From: GCA-2746365 sp963711255 | GTDB lineage: Bacteria > Pseudomonadota > Gammaproteobacteria > SZUA-229 | Assembly: GCA_963711255.1 (NCBI GenBank) | Contig: CAVQDO010000001.1 | Span: forward strand, 1 to 64,000 | Direction of reading: 5' to 3' | DNA: 64,000 nt | Part shown: in pieces, positions 8,874 to 17,679 of the stretch | Numbering within the stretch: the stretch's first letter is position 1 | Layout: each line of letters begins with the position of its first letter | The notes under the pieces: generated by a model | What the model was told of the DNA's origin: nothing | The model's input: the letters and a program-made list of their open reading frames with translations, nothing else | The model's database searches: none | Position numbers and translations under genes: made by a program

Positions 8874-9890
8874 ATGACTAAACAGCCGCGTCATTATTTA
8901 ATTGTTGGTCCGTCCTGGATTGGCGATATGGTGATGGCACAATCACTGTTCATTACCTTAAAGCAGCAATATCCTGATTGTTTGATTGATGTGATCGCAC
9001 CGCAGTGGTCGCTTCCTGTGTTGAAGCGCATGCCGGAAGTGAATGAGGGTATTTCAGCAGATGTTACGCATGGTGAGTTCTCTTTATTTAAACGCAGAAG
9101 GCTTGGTCTAAGTCTGAAAGACAGGCGTTATACGCATGCAATTATTATTCCTCGCTCATGGAAGTCTGCACTGGTGCCGTATTTTGCCTCAGTGCCAGTG
9201 CGGACAGGATATGCAGGTGAAATGCGTTATGGATTACTCAATGACATTCGGCCGTTAAACAAAAATATTTTAAAACAAACAGTACAGAGATACGTGGCGC
9301 ATGCCGGTGATAAAAACTATATGGCTGCACCGAAAGTACCGAACCCGGCACTAAGCGTTGACGCTGACAAGCAGACTGAACTGTTAGAACGTTTTGCTCT
9401 GGAGCTTGAAAGGCCGGTAGTGTGCATGATGCCAGGCGCTGAATACGGGCCAGCAAAGCAGTGGCCGGTAGCGTATTATGCAAAGCTCGCAACCATGCTG
9501 GTAGAGTCAGGTAGACAGGTCTGGATAATTGGCTCGGATAAAGACTTCGCTGCTGGCGAGGAAATCTCTGCAGGCAGCAGCAGTATCATTAATCTGTGTG
9601 GAAAAACGCAACTTGTTGATACCATCGATCTGATTGCCTGCGCGCAGTCAGTAGTCAGTAATGACTCCGGGTTGATGCATGTTGCTGCTGCGGTTAACGT
9701 GGAAGTGAACGTGATATACGGTTCATCAACACCAGAGTATACGCCGCCATTGATCGAAGACAGCAAAAAGAATATCTTTTATCTTGGACTGGATTGCAGT
9801 CCGTGTTTTAAACGTGTTTGTCCACTGGGGCATACCAATTGTCTAAATGACATAAACTATAATGAAGTATTTGAAAGAATTTCAAAATAA
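8874..9890 (+). CDS. waaF: ADP-heptose:LPS heptosyltransferase II
   Basis: A GT9-family enzyme adding the second heptose to the inner core. LIVGPSWIGDMVMAQSLF at the N-terminus is the WaaF signature (WaaC usually has a different start). The central MPGAEYGPAKQWP segment and the VSNDSGLMHVAAA motif near residues 260-272 form the ADP-heptose-binding C-domain. A cysteine-rich end (DCSPCFKRVCPLGH) is also typical of WaaF. Its 338 residues are near the usual 345. It begins 10 bp after the corrected end of the aldo/keto reductase and overlaps the next gene by 29 bp, so it belongs to the hldE transcription unit. Confidence 0.93.
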   Translation: MTKQPRHYLIVGPSWIGDMVMAQSLFITLKQQYPDCLIDVIAPQWSLPVLKRMPEVNEGISADVTHGEFSLFKRRRLGLSLKDRRYTHAIIIPRSWKSALVPYFASVPVRTGYAGEMRYGLLNDIRPLNKNILKQTVQRYVAHAGDKNYMAAPKVPNPALSVDADKQTELLERFALELERPVVCMMPGAEYGPAKQWPVAYYAKLATMLVESGRQVWIIGSDKDFAAGEEISAGSSSIINLCGKTQLVDTIDLIACAQSVVSNDSGLMHVAAAVNVEVNVIYGSSTPEYTPPLIEDSKKNIFYLGLDCSPCFKRVCPLGHTNCLNDINYNEVFERISK

Positions 9891-11121
9891 ATTAAAAAAT
9901 GAACCTTTTGTTCTTGGCCTGGGTTTGTGTATTTTTATGCTCGCCGTTATGGGTACGTCAGTACGCCATGTTTCAAGTACTGTATTTGCTCTCCTGTTTT
10001 TATTAAGTCTGACCGCTATTAAAGACTGGTTTGATTTATATGCAAAACTGTCGCGACTTGAAAAACTGTTTCTCTCTGCATTGGTTATTTATACCATTTC
10101 TGGTGCTTTATCTTTTTATAATGTTATAGATGTTGATGAGTATATTAAGTTGTTTGAAAGATATTTCAGGTATTTACTGGTCGTGCCTATTTATATATTG
10201 ATTATTAAATACAATAGATCATTGCTGAATTATCTGCTGACAGGTGCAGTAATTTCAGGTCCTTTCCTCGCGGCTATAGCTGTGCAGCATTATTATGTAA
10301 ATCCGAATGTGCCAGCACAGGGCTATTATCACCACATTATATTTGGCCAGCTTGCAATGCTTAACGTTGGCATTATGCTAAGCATGCTGCTGTCAAAAAC
10401 ATTTAGCCGTAAACTGCAATATTTAATAGTCTTTTCAATATTCTGCGGGCTGATAACTGCAGCCTTGTCCCAGGCAAGAGGTGTCTGGCTGGTGTTTCCG
10501 ATTTATTTAACGATTGCGGCTTATTACCTGTTAAAAGAACGGCGCTTGAGTGCCAATAAAATAATAGTATTCCTGGTGCTGATTATTTTAATGACAGCGT
10601 TTACACCAATAGGCAGCTTAATCAAGCAAAGGAGTGATACCGCTGTAACAGAAGTAATGCGGTTCTATCAAGAGCAGCAATATGTATCCTCCCTGGGAAC
10701 CAGGCTGGCAATGTGGGAAATAGCTGTTGATGTATGGGCTAAAACACCTGCTTTAGGTACAGGCCCCGGTGATTTTGATAACGAAATAATGAACTTGCAG
10801 GAACAGGGGCAGTATGAGGGGATGCCTGTTCATAACAGTGTGCATAACATATATTTGCAGGCTCTGGTCGGTTCAGGGTTAGTGGGGCTGTTATCGCTGC
10901 TTTTTGTATTCCTTGTTATGCCGTTAAAGATATTTTTTGATGAGAACTGTTATAACAAGCAGGGCAGGCTGGCTGGTTTTATTACGGTGATATCATTTGC
11001 TGCGTTTGGTATCTCTGAGTCCTGGACGTTGCGCCTTTCTATTACATCTGTTTTCCTTGTCTATATCACCGTAATCGTTTCTCATGTACAAATAATGTGC
11101 AGGAACAGGCATTATAAATAA
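9862..11121 (+). CDS. O-antigen ligase / polymerase family membrane protein
   Basis: 419 residues with about ten hydrophobic segments and a Wzy_C-type central region. A long periplasmic loop contains GTGPGDFDNE and HNSVHNIYLQALVGSGLVGL, the His-containing region seen in WaaL ligases. The likely role is joining O-chain or a last core sugar to lipid A-core at the periplasmic face, but WaaL and Wzy are hard to tell apart by sequence. It overlaps waaF by 29 bp and no in-frame start lies after the waaF stop. It is convergent with the FkbM gene. CTCTTT and AAAGAG around 11125-11153, followed by T-runs, could form a weak shared terminator. Confidence 0.8.
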   Translation: MKYLKEFQNKLKNEPFVLGLGLCIFMLAVMGTSVRHVSSTVFALLFLLSLTAIKDWFDLYAKLSRLEKLFLSALVIYTISGALSFYNVIDVDEYIKLFERYFRYLLVVPIYILIIKYNRSLLNYLLTGAVISGPFLAAIAVQHYYVNPNVPAQGYYHHIIFGQLAMLNVGIMLSMLLSKTFSRKLQYLIVFSIFCGLITAALSQARGVWLVFPIYLTIAAYYLLKERRLSANKIIVFLVLIILMTAFTPIGSLIKQRSDTAVTEVMRFYQEQQYVSSLGTRLAMWEIAVDVWAKTPALGTGPGDFDNEIMNLQEQGQYEGMPVHNSVHNIYLQALVGSGLVGLLSLLFVFLVMPLKIFFDENCYNKQGRLAGFITVISFAAFGISESWTLRLSITSVFLVYITVIVSHVQIMCRNRHYK

Positions 11122-11135
11122 GCGCTCTTTTTTTG

Positions 11136-11849
11136 TTATTTATTTTTAAAGAGTTTTTTCCTGCCGATGCTAAACCTTTTTTTTGTAGCCTTCAGGGTAA
11201 TGAGGATATTCATCATAAACAGGTTTATTTTGTCGGCAAGGGAGATATTTAACGTGTCCTTGAGTACAAATACTGAATCACTTTTATCCTTGTACCACAA
11301 GATGTAGTTGTTGTTGTGCATCCAGTCTAATAACTCATTTTGATACGGGTTAACGTAGATGCCGCCATGCGTTTCAATTGATATTACCGTAGGTCTGCTT
11401 CTCATGTTTTTGATGACGAACCACTCGCTGCCTTCGGTATCGACTGAGATAAGGTCGATTGTGCCGTCATCAATTTCTGTAAATAATACGGCAGTGGCGG
11501 TGAATTTATCTGTGGCTTGAAGGTCTGCACTGTCATTCACTATGGCGGGACTGCTGGGGAGCAGGCTGACAAAAGTAGAGCTTTCTCTTTTATATAATTC
11601 TACTGTCCCATTAAAGTCACATAATGCAACTTCATGCAAACTAACGTTAGTGTTATCAGTAAAGGCGGTTTTTATTAATTTTATCGACTCTGGGTCAGGT
11701 TCTACCAAAGTGGTTCTGATGCCGTCTTTAATGTAAAGGTAGACGTTTGATGTTTCAGGATGCCAGACACCGACTTCTGCAACATGTCGCGGTTTAAAAT
11801 TTTTATCTATAACTTTTTTATATAGAAGTTCGTTATGCTTGTTTGTCAT
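11136..11849 (-). CDS. FkbM-family SAM-dependent methyltransferase
   Basis: 237 residues. AEVGVWHPETS near residues 24-34 is the SAM-binding loop, LVEPDPES the acidic strand that follows, and DLISVDTEGSEWFVIKNM (about 140-157) the FkbM-type motif D-x-E-G-x-E. These enzymes usually O-methylate sugars. At the downstream end of a minus-strand run of glycosyltransferases, it most likely methylates a core or O-chain sugar. The sugar cannot be named. The basic C-terminus (KKRFSIGRKK) may hold it near the membrane. Confidence 0.8.
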   Translation of the reverse strand: MTNKHNELLYKKVIDKNFKPRHVAEVGVWHPETSNVYLYIKDGIRTTLVEPDPESIKLIKTAFTDNTNVSLHEVALCDFNGTVELYKRESSTFVSLLPSSPAIVNDSADLQATDKFTATAVLFTEIDDGTIDLISVDTEGSEWFVIKNMRSRPTVISIETHGGIYVNPYQNELLDWMHNNNYILWYKDKSDSVFVLKDTLNISLADKINLFMMNILITLKATKKRFSIGRKKLFKNK

Positions 11850-11879
11850 AATATATCCTGATTAATATTTGGCTTGCGA

Positions 11880-12731
11880 TTATTCATCGATATGCTCTAA
11901 TCCGGTTTTACAGCGGTAGCTGTCAGACAGCCTGGTGTCGTTAAATAGAGCAATATTTTTTTCAGATATCCCGTAGCTGCGTTTATGGTACAGGTGGTAC
12001 TGGATGGCGCTAAACTTGATCTTCTTTATTTTCACACCGGACTTTACTAATCTCCAGTCAATGTCACTGTCTTCTCCAGTACCAGCCGCAAGATAATCTT
12101 CGTTAAATCCATTAACCTTGATTAAATCTCTTTTGCTGCAGGAGAAATTGCATCCTAGAAGTCGTGTCTCATTATCCTGGGTTATGCGCTGTAGAGTTGT
12201 GCTATATATCCCGCTCTCAATATTTTTAGCTTTATCCAGAACCAGTGGCAGCATGTTCAGGAAATAGAGAATACGATTAGTAAGTCTATGGAATCGATAA
12301 GTTTTCGAACGTAATTTATTAGAATATTTTTTTCCTAATTCAAGTCTTCTGCCGGAGCATGCCAGGCCATCGCCGGCATAAGCCTGATGGGCGGCAATAA
12401 AATGAGGATGTGGTACACAGTCTCCATCGATAAATATCAGGTGGTTTGTGTTTGCGTTTTTTATAGCTCGGTTTAAAGCAATGTTTTTTCTGAATCCAGA
12501 GTCGGTTTGTGTCAGGTGCTGTAAGCAATCGAAAGAATTACTGTAATCGTTTACGCAGCGTTTTATGTCGTTGCAAGCACCATCTTCAGAAATAATGATT
12601 TCAAACGGGAAGCTTTTTACATTATTGATTTTCTGGCATAGCAAATTATCCAGTATAAGTCTGAGTGCTACTTGATCAGTATAAACAGATATTATTACGG
12701 TTGATTTAAGATTATTATTTATATTTTTCAT
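11880..12731 (-). CDS. Glycosyltransferase family 2
   Basis: 283 residues. TVIISVYTDQ starts the GT-A fold. HLIFIDGDCVPHPHFI near residues 94-109 holds the D-x-D metal/nucleotide-sugar motif, and TGEDSDIDWRL near residue 222 the acidic ED catalytic region, in the arrangement seen in GT2 enzymes with a galactosyltransferase-type C-terminal segment. No transmembrane segment is seen, so it is expected at the cytoplasmic face of the inner membrane. It is 10 bp from the next upstream gene of the minus-strand glycosyltransferase operon. Donor and acceptor are not predictable. Confidence 0.8.
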   Translation of the reverse strand: MKNINNNLKSTVIISVYTDQVALRLILDNLLCQKINNVKSFPFEIIISEDGACNDIKRCVNDYSNSFDCLQHLTQTDSGFRKNIALNRAIKNANTNHLIFIDGDCVPHPHFIAAHQAYAGDGLACSGRRLELGKKYSNKLRSKTYRFHRLTNRILYFLNMLPLVLDKAKNIESGIYSTTLQRITQDNETRLLGCNFSCSKRDLIKVNGFNEDYLAAGTGEDSDIDWRLVKSGVKIKKIKFSAIQYHLYHKRSYGISEKNIALFNDTRLSDSYRCKTGLEHIDE

Positions 12732-12740
12732 GAAGTATTA

Positions 12741-13769
12741 TTACGCCAGGTGTTTGGTAATAATCATCTCTGCAGATTTTTTTATATTGATTTGTTTCAT
12801 ATCGTTTTCTCCAGTGTATTTATCTGGGGAAAAAGCTGACCTTCTGTCGTTTGAATTTAGTGTTTGCCAGCGTAGGGAGGTCGCTGACTTTCTTGCCGGA
12901 TAAAATGCGGCAGTCGGTATGTTTAGTGCGCCTGCAATATGCAACGGGCCGGTTGATCCGCTGATGAAAAGGTCTGCACAACTAATAAGTTTACAAAAGT
13001 CAATTATCCCAGTCGTTGAATTATGAACGTGATGTTTCACGTTCTTCAATTTTAAAGATAGTTGTTTGGCAATAGCAGTTTCACCGGGCCCTGAGGTAAT
13101 AATAAAGTAGCTTTCGGTTGCGTCTGATATTTGCTGAATAACATCGGCGTACTGGTCGGTAGACAGGTTGATAGCTGATCCACCTGTGCCTGGATGAATA
13201 AATATTAGTTTTCGGGTATTAGATATTCGATGTTTATCCAGCAGCTTGTTTTTTACTTTTTCTATCTCTGAAGCATCAAACTTCATGTAAGGTTGTTCCG
13301 GTGGATCGACAGGTTTGTCGTTATTGAGCTCAATACAGTATCTAACAAGATCAATATTGTACTGGTATTCTGGTTTGACAGACAGTGAGCGTTTTTGTTT
13401 AAGTCGTCTGTTTAAAAACAGCTGAGCCAGTTTCGTTGCTGGGCCGATACGCTGTTTGACGCAAGCAAGGAATAGCGCTATTGATGTTCTTGCCTCTGAA
13501 AATAATGAAATTGAGCAGTCGTAATTGTTCGCTTTAATTATTTTATACAGGGTATAAATATCTTTAATGAATGAAGAGTTTTTGTTGTCGATCAATACTT
13601 TATCTATCCATTCGCAAGCACTGGCAAGGTCGGCGGTATACGCCGGGACTAGTGCAGTTACTTCAGCTTCGGGGTATTGAGTTTTTAAAAGCTTGAACGA
13701 AGGCCAGGCAAGCATAAAGTCGCCAATCTTGTCATTTCGTATTACCAGAATTTTCTTTTTTTGATTCAT
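12741..13769 (-). CDS. Glycosyltransferase family 9 (heptosyltransferase-like)
   Basis: 342 residues. KKILVIRNDKIGDFMLAWPS is the classic GT9 N-terminus. IFIHPGTGGSA near residue 188 starts the C-domain, and FISGSTGPLHIAGAL near 268 is the nucleotide-sugar-binding motif (the GPLH loop). It is distinct from waaF and from the other two GT9 proteins in this window. It could add a further heptose to the core. It lies in the minus-strand operon, 27 bp downstream of another GT9. Confidence 0.82.
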   Translation of the reverse strand: MNQKKKILVIRNDKIGDFMLAWPSFKLLKTQYPEAEVTALVPAYTADLASACEWIDKVLIDNKNSSFIKDIYTLYKIIKANNYDCSISLFSEARTSIALFLACVKQRIGPATKLAQLFLNRRLKQKRSLSVKPEYQYNIDLVRYCIELNNDKPVDPPEQPYMKFDASEIEKVKNKLLDKHRISNTRKLIFIHPGTGGSAINLSTDQYADVIQQISDATESYFIITSGPGETAIAKQLSLKLKNVKHHVHNSTTGIIDFCKLISCADLFISGSTGPLHIAGALNIPTAAFYPARKSATSLRWQTLNSNDRRSAFSPDKYTGENDMKQINIKKSAEMIITKHLA

Positions 13770-13796
13770 GTTTAATTAACGGATAATAGTTTGAAA

Positions 13797-14801
13797 TTAT
13801 TGATCCAGTAATTTTTTGCATGCCGCAAAAACAGTATTAACATCGATGGCGGATATACCACGTTCAGGCTGCGGCATATTTTCTGAGCGCAGTATAGTGA
13901 ACCGGTTCGGGTCCATGTACGGGCCGCAGTCTCCAGGGTCCTTCATCGAGAAGAAAGCAACAATCTTTGTATTGAGTGCTGATGCCATATGCATAGGGCC
14001 AGAGTCGGGCGTTAATAATACGTTGGCGCGTTGTATCATGGCTTTATAGCGTTCAAACGTAGATTTTGATTCTAAGAGCAGGGCCTTTTTATTGCTATGC
14101 TTAATGATTTTTTCACCAAACGAAATTTCATCTGGAAGTAATACCATGATGACTTTTAACTGCTGCTCGGAGTTGCTCGCTCCGGTCAGTCTGCTTATTA
14201 ATTCCCCGTAGTTTTCTGGTGGCCAGAGCTTTCGTAGTTTGGCCTGCCTTTTCCTGATGCCAAACCGGGAGTAACCGCTGAATGTCGGGTGAATCATCAG
14301 GACTTTGTCATCAGTTGTTATACCGTGCTCAAGCAGTTCGCTGTCGACGTGCTGCTGAGCTTCCTTATCAACCGGCAGGAAATTGTATGCATCAACAAGC
14401 GGCTTGTTACAGGCTCGGGAAACGAATTCAAGATAGGCTTTTGCACAATGGACAAGTACATTACTTGCTTTGTACTGGTGAAACTCTGTCTTTATATTTA
14501 CAAAGAGTTTAGCGATACGCGGGCTGGTATCAAAACAAATAATTGAATCGAAATTAGATGCTTTTAGTTTTCTTTTGATATTGTTTTTGTCGATAATGGG
14601 AGTAAGCAGGCCACTTCGATTCCAGGTCCATATATCTTTAATCCGTGGGTCAAAGTCTTTTAATAAAGCCTTACCAACCGGGCTGACTAATAATGTGATT
14701 TCGGCATCAGGATAATATTGTAACAATGCCAGTAGTGCCGGTGTCATCATTACAGTATCGCCAACACGGCCGACACGTATAGCAAGTATTTTTATGCTCA
14801 T
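13797..14801 (-). CDS. Glycosyltransferase family 9 (heptosyltransferase-like)
   Basis: 334 residues. IKILAIRVGRVGDTVMMTPA is the GT9 start, MIHPTFSG the C-domain entry, and LLTPDSGPMHMASAL near residues 260-274 the conserved donor-binding loop. It overlaps the upstream GT4 gene by four bases (ATGA), a sign of translational coupling. With its GT9 neighbour it suggests that the core carries more than the two standard heptoses, or that one enzyme uses another donor. Confidence 0.82.
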   Translation of the reverse strand: MSIKILAIRVGRVGDTVMMTPALLALLQYYPDAEITLLVSPVGKALLKDFDPRIKDIWTWNRSGLLTPIIDKNNIKRKLKASNFDSIICFDTSPRIAKLFVNIKTEFHQYKASNVLVHCAKAYLEFVSRACNKPLVDAYNFLPVDKEAQQHVDSELLEHGITTDDKVLMIHPTFSGYSRFGIRKRQAKLRKLWPPENYGELISRLTGASNSEQQLKVIMVLLPDEISFGEKIIKHSNKKALLLESKSTFERYKAMIQRANVLLTPDSGPMHMASALNTKIVAFFSMKDPGDCGPYMDPNRFTILRSENMPQPERGISAIDVNTVFAACKKLLDQ

Positions 14802-15922
14802 CTTTGACTCGCTTCTGCCAGGATTGATTCAAGGTTGTGAAAGTGTGTGTCATTATTAAATGCGGTGTCAGCTTTTGTCTTTCCGTTATTAGCGAGTCTT
14901 CGTTTTATATCCGGATTATCGTATAGAGTAGATAGTTGCTGGTAAAGGCTGTGTTCATCGCCAGAGTGAAATAACAGGCCCGTGCTTTCATGGTCTATAA
15001 TTTCAGGCACGCCACCTTTGTTGCTGCCAATAACAGCAATGCCGGATCGCATGGCTTCGGGGAGAACAAGGCCAAAAGTTTCTTCATAACTTGCCAGGCA
15101 AATACAGTCGCATATTTGCATCGACTGCTGCGGGTTATCAATGAAGTCGAGAAAGACAATATCATCACTGACATCAAGTTTGGCGGCAAGTTGCTCAAGT
15201 ATGTTCCGGTAGCCAGCTGTCATTTCATGGCCTGCAATCAGGGCTTTAATTTGTTTGTTATTCTGTTTTGCAATCGATATTGCTTTGATAAGCAGATGTT
15301 GTCCTTTGCCATCTTCCAGGCGGCCAACTAATCCTACGATAAAGTCGTCAGCGGTAAAGCCTTTTTCCTGTCTTGATTCGATGATTTCATCTTTACCTAG
15401 CTGTTTGTCAGGTTGTTTGACTCCGTAATAAAGTGTCTGAATATTGTCTTTAGCTGCGGGGATAAATTTCTTACACAATTTTTCAAGTTCTTTTGTGATA
15501 GTAATCAAACGGTCAACCTGGCGATATTGAAAGTTATGATAGAGATCGTTTTTCATCCGTGTGATCATCATCTGGCGTGTGTATACAATGGCTGGTTTTC
15601 TTTTTGAATACAGCTTTGCTAAAGCTGCAAGTGTCAGGTCTTTTCCCCAGTGCATGTGTACAACGTCAATTTCTTCTTTATCAATTATCGTTGCCAGATT
15701 TTTTGCACTTAATAGTGGCAGCGGATTAAAAAAACATTTGATGTGAATTCTGTTTATCGATGAGTTTTTATTAAAATAGTGATCAAGCTTGCTGTCTTTC
15801 GATAGAACTGCGATGACCTGGTTTGTATTGTTCTGGCTTTTAACCAGGGCTTCGGCTGAGCGATAGACATACAATTCCAGTCCGCCAAGGCCGGGTGACA
15901 GGCATAACTCAAGTATATTCAT
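14798..15922 (-). CDS. Glycosyltransferase family 4
   Basis: 374 residues with GT-B fold. The N-terminus has LCLSPGLGGLELYV (the glycine-rich acceptor loop), VHMHWGKD follows, and the C-domain has GLVGRLEDGKGQHLLIKA near residue 195 and SYEETFGLVLPEAMRSG near residues 278-294, the E-x7-E motif of retaining GT4 enzymes. It is cytoplasmic and probably adds a hexose to the LPS core. It overlaps both neighbours by four bases, so this part of the operon is tightly coupled. Confidence 0.87.
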   Translation of the reverse strand: MNILELCLSPGLGGLELYVYRSAEALVKSQNNTNQVIAVLSKDSKLDHYFNKNSSINRIHIKCFFNPLPLLSAKNLATIIDKEEIDVVHMHWGKDLTLAALAKLYSKRKPAIVYTRQMMITRMKNDLYHNFQYRQVDRLITITKELEKLCKKFIPAAKDNIQTLYYGVKQPDKQLGKDEIIESRQEKGFTADDFIVGLVGRLEDGKGQHLLIKAISIAKQNNKQIKALIAGHEMTAGYRNILEQLAAKLDVSDDIVFLDFIDNPQQSMQICDCICLASYEETFGLVLPEAMRSGIAVIGSNKGGVPEIIDHESTGLLFHSGDEHSLYQQLSTLYDNPDIKRRLANNGKTKADTAFNNDTHFHNLESILAEASQR

Positions 15923-16692
15923 TGTTTCCTGTCCTGTTTATAAAGTATGTATGCTTTACTGTATTTGGTGAATACATGCATATAGGACAAGACAGAGACG
16001 GTTAACCCGGCAAAACCATCAAGAAAGCCGCGTTTGAATATATAAAGTTTAATGAAGGTCCAGCTTGCATGCGTAAGCGGGCTTAACACGGTGACTTTTT
16101 TATTCTTTTTGACTATCTCACGGGCACCAATTTCAGTGAAGCTGTCGATGGTTTTTATGTGGTCTGAAATAGTGTCGAAAGAGTAATGGTATATATCACC
16201 TTCGAGTCGAATTATATTTTCTGTGGCCTTGCCGTTTTTTGTAATGATGTGGTCATGCGGATTGGTGCCACCCCAGTAAGAAGTGTTTTTGTTAAACAGC
16301 CTGGTTTTTACGTCTGGATACCAGCAATGGTTTAACCAGCGGTAGACATAAAACGTTTTTCTCGGCATGCAGTAGGCGTCTGCATTATCTAACTGTTCTT
16401 TTATCTGCAGTATTGACTGCTGTAATTCATTCGATAATCTTTCGTCGCAATCAAGACTGATTATCCAGTCATAACTGGCTTTTGATACGGCCAGGTTCTT
16501 CTGTTCTATGTGACCAAGGAATTTCTGGTGGGTAATTTTATCGGTGTATCTTTCGGCAATTTCCAGGGTTTTATCTGTGCTCAGAGAATCAACAATAACG
16601 ATTTCATCTGCAACAGCAAGAAGGCTTTTGATGCAGTCTTCTATTTTCTTTTCTTCATTGAATGAAATTATGCAAGCGCTGATTTTTGCCAT
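15919..16692 (-). CDS. Glycosyltransferase family 2, WaaE/KdtX-like
   Basis: 257 residues. ISACIISFNEEKKIEDCIKS, VDSLSTDKT and GHIEQKNLAV followed by WIISLDCDERLS (D-x-D-E near residues 95-106) are the pattern of the short WaaE-type GT2 enzymes that add a glucose to heptose I. The family assignment is firm, the exact sugar less so. The C-terminus has two hydrophobic stretches that may bind the membrane. It overlaps the GT4 gene by four bases and follows the UDP-xylose synthase gene by about 30 bp. Confidence 0.8.
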   Translation of the reverse strand: MAKISACIISFNEEKKIEDCIKSLLAVADEIVIVDSLSTDKTLEIAERYTDKITHQKFLGHIEQKNLAVSKASYDWIISLDCDERLSNELQQSILQIKEQLDNADAYCMPRKTFYVYRWLNHCWYPDVKTRLFNKNTSYWGGTNPHDHIITKNGKATENIIRLEGDIYHYSFDTISDHIKTIDSFTEIGAREIVKKNKKVTVLSPLTHASWTFIKLYIFKRGFLDGFAGLTVSVLSYMHVFTKYSKAYILYKQDRKQ

Positions 16693-16722
16693 GTAATTTA
16701 TGCCGGATAATCCAACAAGTGT

Positions 16723-17661
16723 TTAATTAATACTCTTGAAATATTCGATGGTTTTTACCAGCCCTTCCTGCAGCGGAATATCCGGTGTCCATCCCAGTTC
16801 TTTTTGCGCCAGTGTTATATCCGGGCATCTTACAGTCGGGTCGTCCTGCGGTAGCGGGTGGTAGGTCACTTCTACATTGGCTCCAGTCATGTCTATTACT
16901 TTTTCCGCCAGTTCTTTTACAGTGAACTCCCCCGGGTTGCCTGTGTTGACCGGGCCATAAAAATCATCCCGCGACGCCATTAGCCTGACGAAAGCTTCCA
17001 GAAGGTTATCGACGTAACAAAAGGAACGCGTCTGTGAGCCGTCACCGTATATTGTTGGCGATTTGCCATTAATTGCCTGTACGATGAAGTTGGATACGAC
17101 GCGGCCATCTTCGGCATCCATGTAGGGGCCGTAAGTGTTAAAGATGCGTGCGACTTTTATTTTTACACCAAAACGACGCATGTAATCAAAACACAGTGAT
17201 TCAGCGCAGCGCTTGCCTTCGTCATAGCAGGAGCGGATGCCATGCGTATTGACATTTCCCTGGTAGCTTTCAACCTGCGGGTGTACTTCCGGATCACCGT
17301 AGACTTCCGAAGTAGATGCCTGAAGTATTTTTGCATTATTTTTTCTGGCCAGCTCCAGCATGTTGATAATGCCGTAAACATTAGTCTTCGTCGTATGTAT
17401 CGGGTCAGCCTGGTATTTCGGTGGCGAGCCGGCGCAGGCCAGGTTGTAGATTTCGTCGACTTCGAGATCAATCGGTTCGATGATGTCATGCTCAATGAAT
17501 TCATATTCGGCATGGTCTAAAAACAATTCGACGTTTTGCTTTAAGCCGGACAAGTAATTATCAAGGCTAATGACGTGATTGCCTTCATCAAGTAATCTTT
17601 TAGTCAGGTTGGTGCCCAGAAAGCCGGCGCCACCAGTTATCAATATACGTTTTTTACTCAT
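16723..17661 (-). CDS. UDP-glucuronate decarboxylase (UDP-xylose synthase), SDR family
   Basis: 312 residues. ILITGGAGFLGTNL at the N-terminus binds NAD. YNLACAGSPPKYQADPIHT near residues 73-91 is the UXS signature, and SCYDEGKRCAE near residues 143-153 contains the catalytic Y-x3-K. The enzyme converts UDP-glucuronate to UDP-xylose. The UDP-glucose dehydrogenase that makes its substrate is the next gene upstream on the same strand, 18 bp away. The pair therefore implies xylose, or a xylose-derived pentose, in the surface polysaccharide. Confidence 0.9.
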   Translation of the reverse strand: MSKKRILITGGAGFLGTNLTKRLLDEGNHVISLDNYLSGLKQNVELFLDHAEYEFIEHDIIEPIDLEVDEIYNLACAGSPPKYQADPIHTTKTNVYGIINMLELARKNNAKILQASTSEVYGDPEVHPQVESYQGNVNTHGIRSCYDEGKRCAESLCFDYMRRFGVKIKVARIFNTYGPYMDAEDGRVVSNFIVQAINGKSPTIYGDGSQTRSFCYVDNLLEAFVRLMASRDDFYGPVNTGNPGEFTVKELAEKVIDMTGANVEVTYHPLPQDDPTVRCPDITLAQKELGWTPDIPLQEGLVKTIEYFKSIN

Positions 17662-17679
17662 TCGTTATCACTTGTTGTA